Assembly: GCA_947589695.1 (NCBI GenBank) | Contig: CANQBY010000061.1 | Span: forward strand, 1-7,225 | Direction: 5' to 3' | Length of the DNA: 7,225 nt | DNA from: an uncultured Bacilli bacterium | GTDB taxonomy: Bacteria > Bacillota_I > Bacilli_A > RF39 > UBA660 | Part shown: piece by piece, positions 5,892-7,225 of the stretch | Layout of the letters: each line of letters opens with the position of its first letter | Position numbering within the stretch: the first letter of the stretch is position 1 | Notes under the pieces: generated by a model | The model's input: only the letters and a program-made list of their open reading frames with translations | Databases searched by the model: none | Told to the model about the DNA's origin: nothing | Translations under genes and position numbers: made by a program

Positions 5892-6956
5892 ATGTTTGAA
5901 CGTTTAGATGCAATTGTAGCTAAATATAATGAATTACAAAACGATTTAACTAATCCTGATATTATTAGTGATTATAATAAACTAAAAACTTTATCTAAAG
6001 AAGCCAGTGATTTAGAACAAACGGTAACTAAATACCAAGAATATAAAGATACTGTAAATAGTATCGAAGAAGCTAAAAGTCTTATGAAAGACCCTGAATT
6101 AAAAGAAATGGCCGAATTAGAACTAGAAGAACTTAAAAATAAATTAGAAACTCTTACCAAAGAATTAGAAATTTTATTAGTTCCCAAAGATGAAAATGAT
6201 GGTAAAAATGTTATCATGGAAATTAGAGGTGCCGCGGGCGGCGATGAAGCTAATATTTTTGCCGGTGATTTATACCGTATGTATACTTATTATGCTGAAA
6301 AAAACAATTGGAAAATTGAAGAATTACATGCGATTGAAGGAACTTCAGGTGGTTATTCTCAAGTTGAATTAATGATTAAAGGTGAAGATGTATATAAAAA
6401 ATTAAAATATGAAAGTGGTTCCCACCGAGTTCAAAGAGTCCCCGTTACTGAAACTCAAGGTCGAGTTCATACCTCTACTGCCACTGTTTTAGTTATGCCT
6501 GAAGTAGAAACTGCGAATATCGAAATAAAAGAAAGCGATATTAAAATGGATGTTTACCACTCTAGTGGTGCTGGTGGTCAGTCCGTCAATACTTCCAACT
6601 CCGCTGTAAGACTTACCCATATTCCTACCGGGGTTGTTGTCACTTGCCAAACCGAACGAAGTCAATTAAAAAATCGCGACCGAGCTATGAATCTCCTCAA
6701 AATTAAGATTAATGACACGATTAGAAGTAAAGAAGAACAAGAATTAGGAAGTACCCGGAAAAGTAAAATTGGTACTGGTGATCGCAGTGAAAAAATAAGA
6801 ACTTATAACTATCCTCAAAACCGCGTAACCGACCATCGCATTAATTTTTCCATTATGAGCTTAGACCGGGTTATGGATGGCGAGCTAGAACCTATTATTG
6901 ACGCTTTAATAAATGAAGATATGCGTCTTAAACTTGCAGGTGAATCTTTTGAATAA
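5892..6956 (+). CDS. prfA: Peptide chain release factor 1
   Basis: RF1 recognises UAA and UAG in the ribosomal A site and triggers peptidyl-tRNA hydrolysis. The 354-residue product has normal family length. The N-terminal helical domain (about 1-100) is followed by MEIRGAAGGDEANIF (109-123). The tripeptide anticodon region HRVQRVPVTETQGRVHTS (178-195) contains PVT at 184-186, fitting the PxT of RF1 and not the SPF of RF2. The catalytic loop SSGAGGQSVN (224-233) carries GGQ at 228-230, whose glutamine is the target of PrmC. The C-terminal RSKEEQELGSTRKSKIGTGDRSEKIRTYNYPQNRVTDHR region is standard. The start fits the family N-terminus and has AAAGGAA (5878-5884) upstream. It overlaps prmC by 8 nt. 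All complete genes here end in TAA or TAG, the codons RF1 reads. Confidence 0.98.
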   Translation: MFERLDAIVAKYNELQNDLTNPDIISDYNKLKTLSKEASDLEQTVTKYQEYKDTVNSIEEAKSLMKDPELKEMAELELEELKNKLETLTKELEILLVPKDENDGKNVIMEIRGAAGGDEANIFAGDLYRMYTYYAEKNNWKIEELHAIEGTSGGYSQVELMIKGEDVYKKLKYESGSHRVQRVPVTETQGRVHTSTATVLVMPEVETANIEIKESDIKMDVYHSSGAGGQSVNTSNSAVRLTHIPTGVVVTCQTERSQLKNRDRAMNLLKIKINDTIRSKEEQELGSTRKSKIGTGDRSEKIRTYNYPQNRVTDHRINFSIMSLDRVMDGELEPIIDALINEDMRLKLAGESFE

Positions 6957-7225
6957 TATTGGCCCCGCCGATTTAAAACTGTTAAAAGAAATTTATGAGG
7001 ACAATCTAGACTATGCTTTAAACAAACTAAAAGAGCACTACCCTATCCAATATTTAATTGGTTATGTCGATTTTTATAATACTAAAATTAACGTTAATGA
7101 AAACGTTTTAATTCCTCGTTTTGAAACCGAGCTTCTAGTGGAAAAAACTATTAAATTCTTAAAAACAAAAAACTATCATAATTTACTTGATATTTGTACT
7201 GGCAGTGGTTGTATTGCTATTGCCC
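6949..7225 (+). CDS. prmC: Release factor glutamine N5-methyltransferase, partial, C-terminus beyond right edge
   Basis: PrmC uses S-adenosylmethionine to methylate the glutamine of the GGQ motif of RF1 and RF2, and its substrate RF1 is encoded immediately upstream. I translated 92 codons. The N-terminal helical substrate-binding domain contains YPIQYLIGYVDFY (31-43), then NVLIPRFETELLV (52-64, the PRxxTE motif), then the SAM-binding motif I LLDICTGSGCIAIA (79-92). The catalytic NPPY is beyond the edge. I chose the TTG at 6949: AGGTGA (6938-6943) is 5 nt upstream and the resulting N-terminus has normal length. An in-frame ATG at 6913 would add 12 residues without a good Shine-Dalgarno. The start overlaps prfA by 8 nt, implying coupled translation. 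Confidence 0.9.
   Translation, partial: MNNIGPADLKLLKEIYEDNLDYALNKLKEHYPIQYLIGYVDFYNTKINVNENVLIPRFETELLVEKTIKFLKTKNYHNLLDICTGSGCIAIA

Noticed and set aside
5972..6217. Minus-strand open frame of 81 codons inside prfA
   Set aside because: Its Ser/Leu-rich content mirrors the Glu/Lys-rich helical region of RF1 on the other strand; no independent support.
6190..6372. Plus-strand 60-codon open frame inside prfA
   Set aside because: Out-of-frame reading of well-conserved RF1 sequence, with no separate ribosome-binding site.
1315..7225. TGA reassignment to tryptophan as in mycoplasmas
   Set aside because: Tryptophan codons seen are TGG and no in-frame TGA occurs in any conserved gene; the presence of a penicillin-binding protein also argues against a wall-less mycoplasma.

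Overview
The window comes from a strongly AT-rich, low-GC Gram-positive-type bacterium, most likely an uncultured member of the Bacilli (RF39- or Mollicutes-related lineages fit) that still has a peptidoglycan wall. The evidence is the AT-rich codon use, Bacillus-like Shine-Dalgarno sites and sigma-A promoters, an RNA polymerase delta subunit gene (a Firmicutes marker), and the DUF1934/ywiB-like - argS - rpoE - prfA - prmC order. Tryptophan is read from TGG and no reading frame contains TGA, so the standard bacterial code fits. The lineage is an inference from gene content, not from a marker tree.

Layout. Positions 1-1135 (minus strand) hold the N-terminal 378 codons of a class A penicillin-binding protein that runs off the left edge. 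Positions 1136-1314 are a divergent intergenic region with promoters in both directions and two perfect inverted repeats. Positions 1315-3130 (plus) hold an overlapping two-gene unit: an AAA/ABC-type ATPase and a compact Toprim-like protein resembling the RloA-RloB / AbiLi-AbiLii class of phage-defence pairs. From 3193 to the right edge is a plus-strand housekeeping cluster: a DUF1934 (YwiB-like) beta-barrel protein overlapping argS (arginyl-tRNA synthetase), then rpoE (RNA polymerase delta), prfA (release factor 1) and the start of prmC, whose product methylates release factors.

How the genes work together. The right half is translation and transcription machinery: ArgS charges tRNA-Arg, delta tunes RNA polymerase recycling, RF1 terminates at UAA/UAG, and PrmC methylates the GGQ glutamine of RF1. 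The prfA-prmC overlap suggests translational coupling. The ATPase-Toprim pair is the accessory element. It has its own promoter, sits between cell-wall and housekeeping genes, and is the best candidate for a defence system. Its upstream region is unusual: a strong Shine-Dalgarno lies 36 nt from the start codon with a perfect palindrome in between, and another inverted repeat overlaps the -35 box.

No tRNA, rRNA, CRISPR array, insertion sequence or gene-free stretch over 300 bases was seen.
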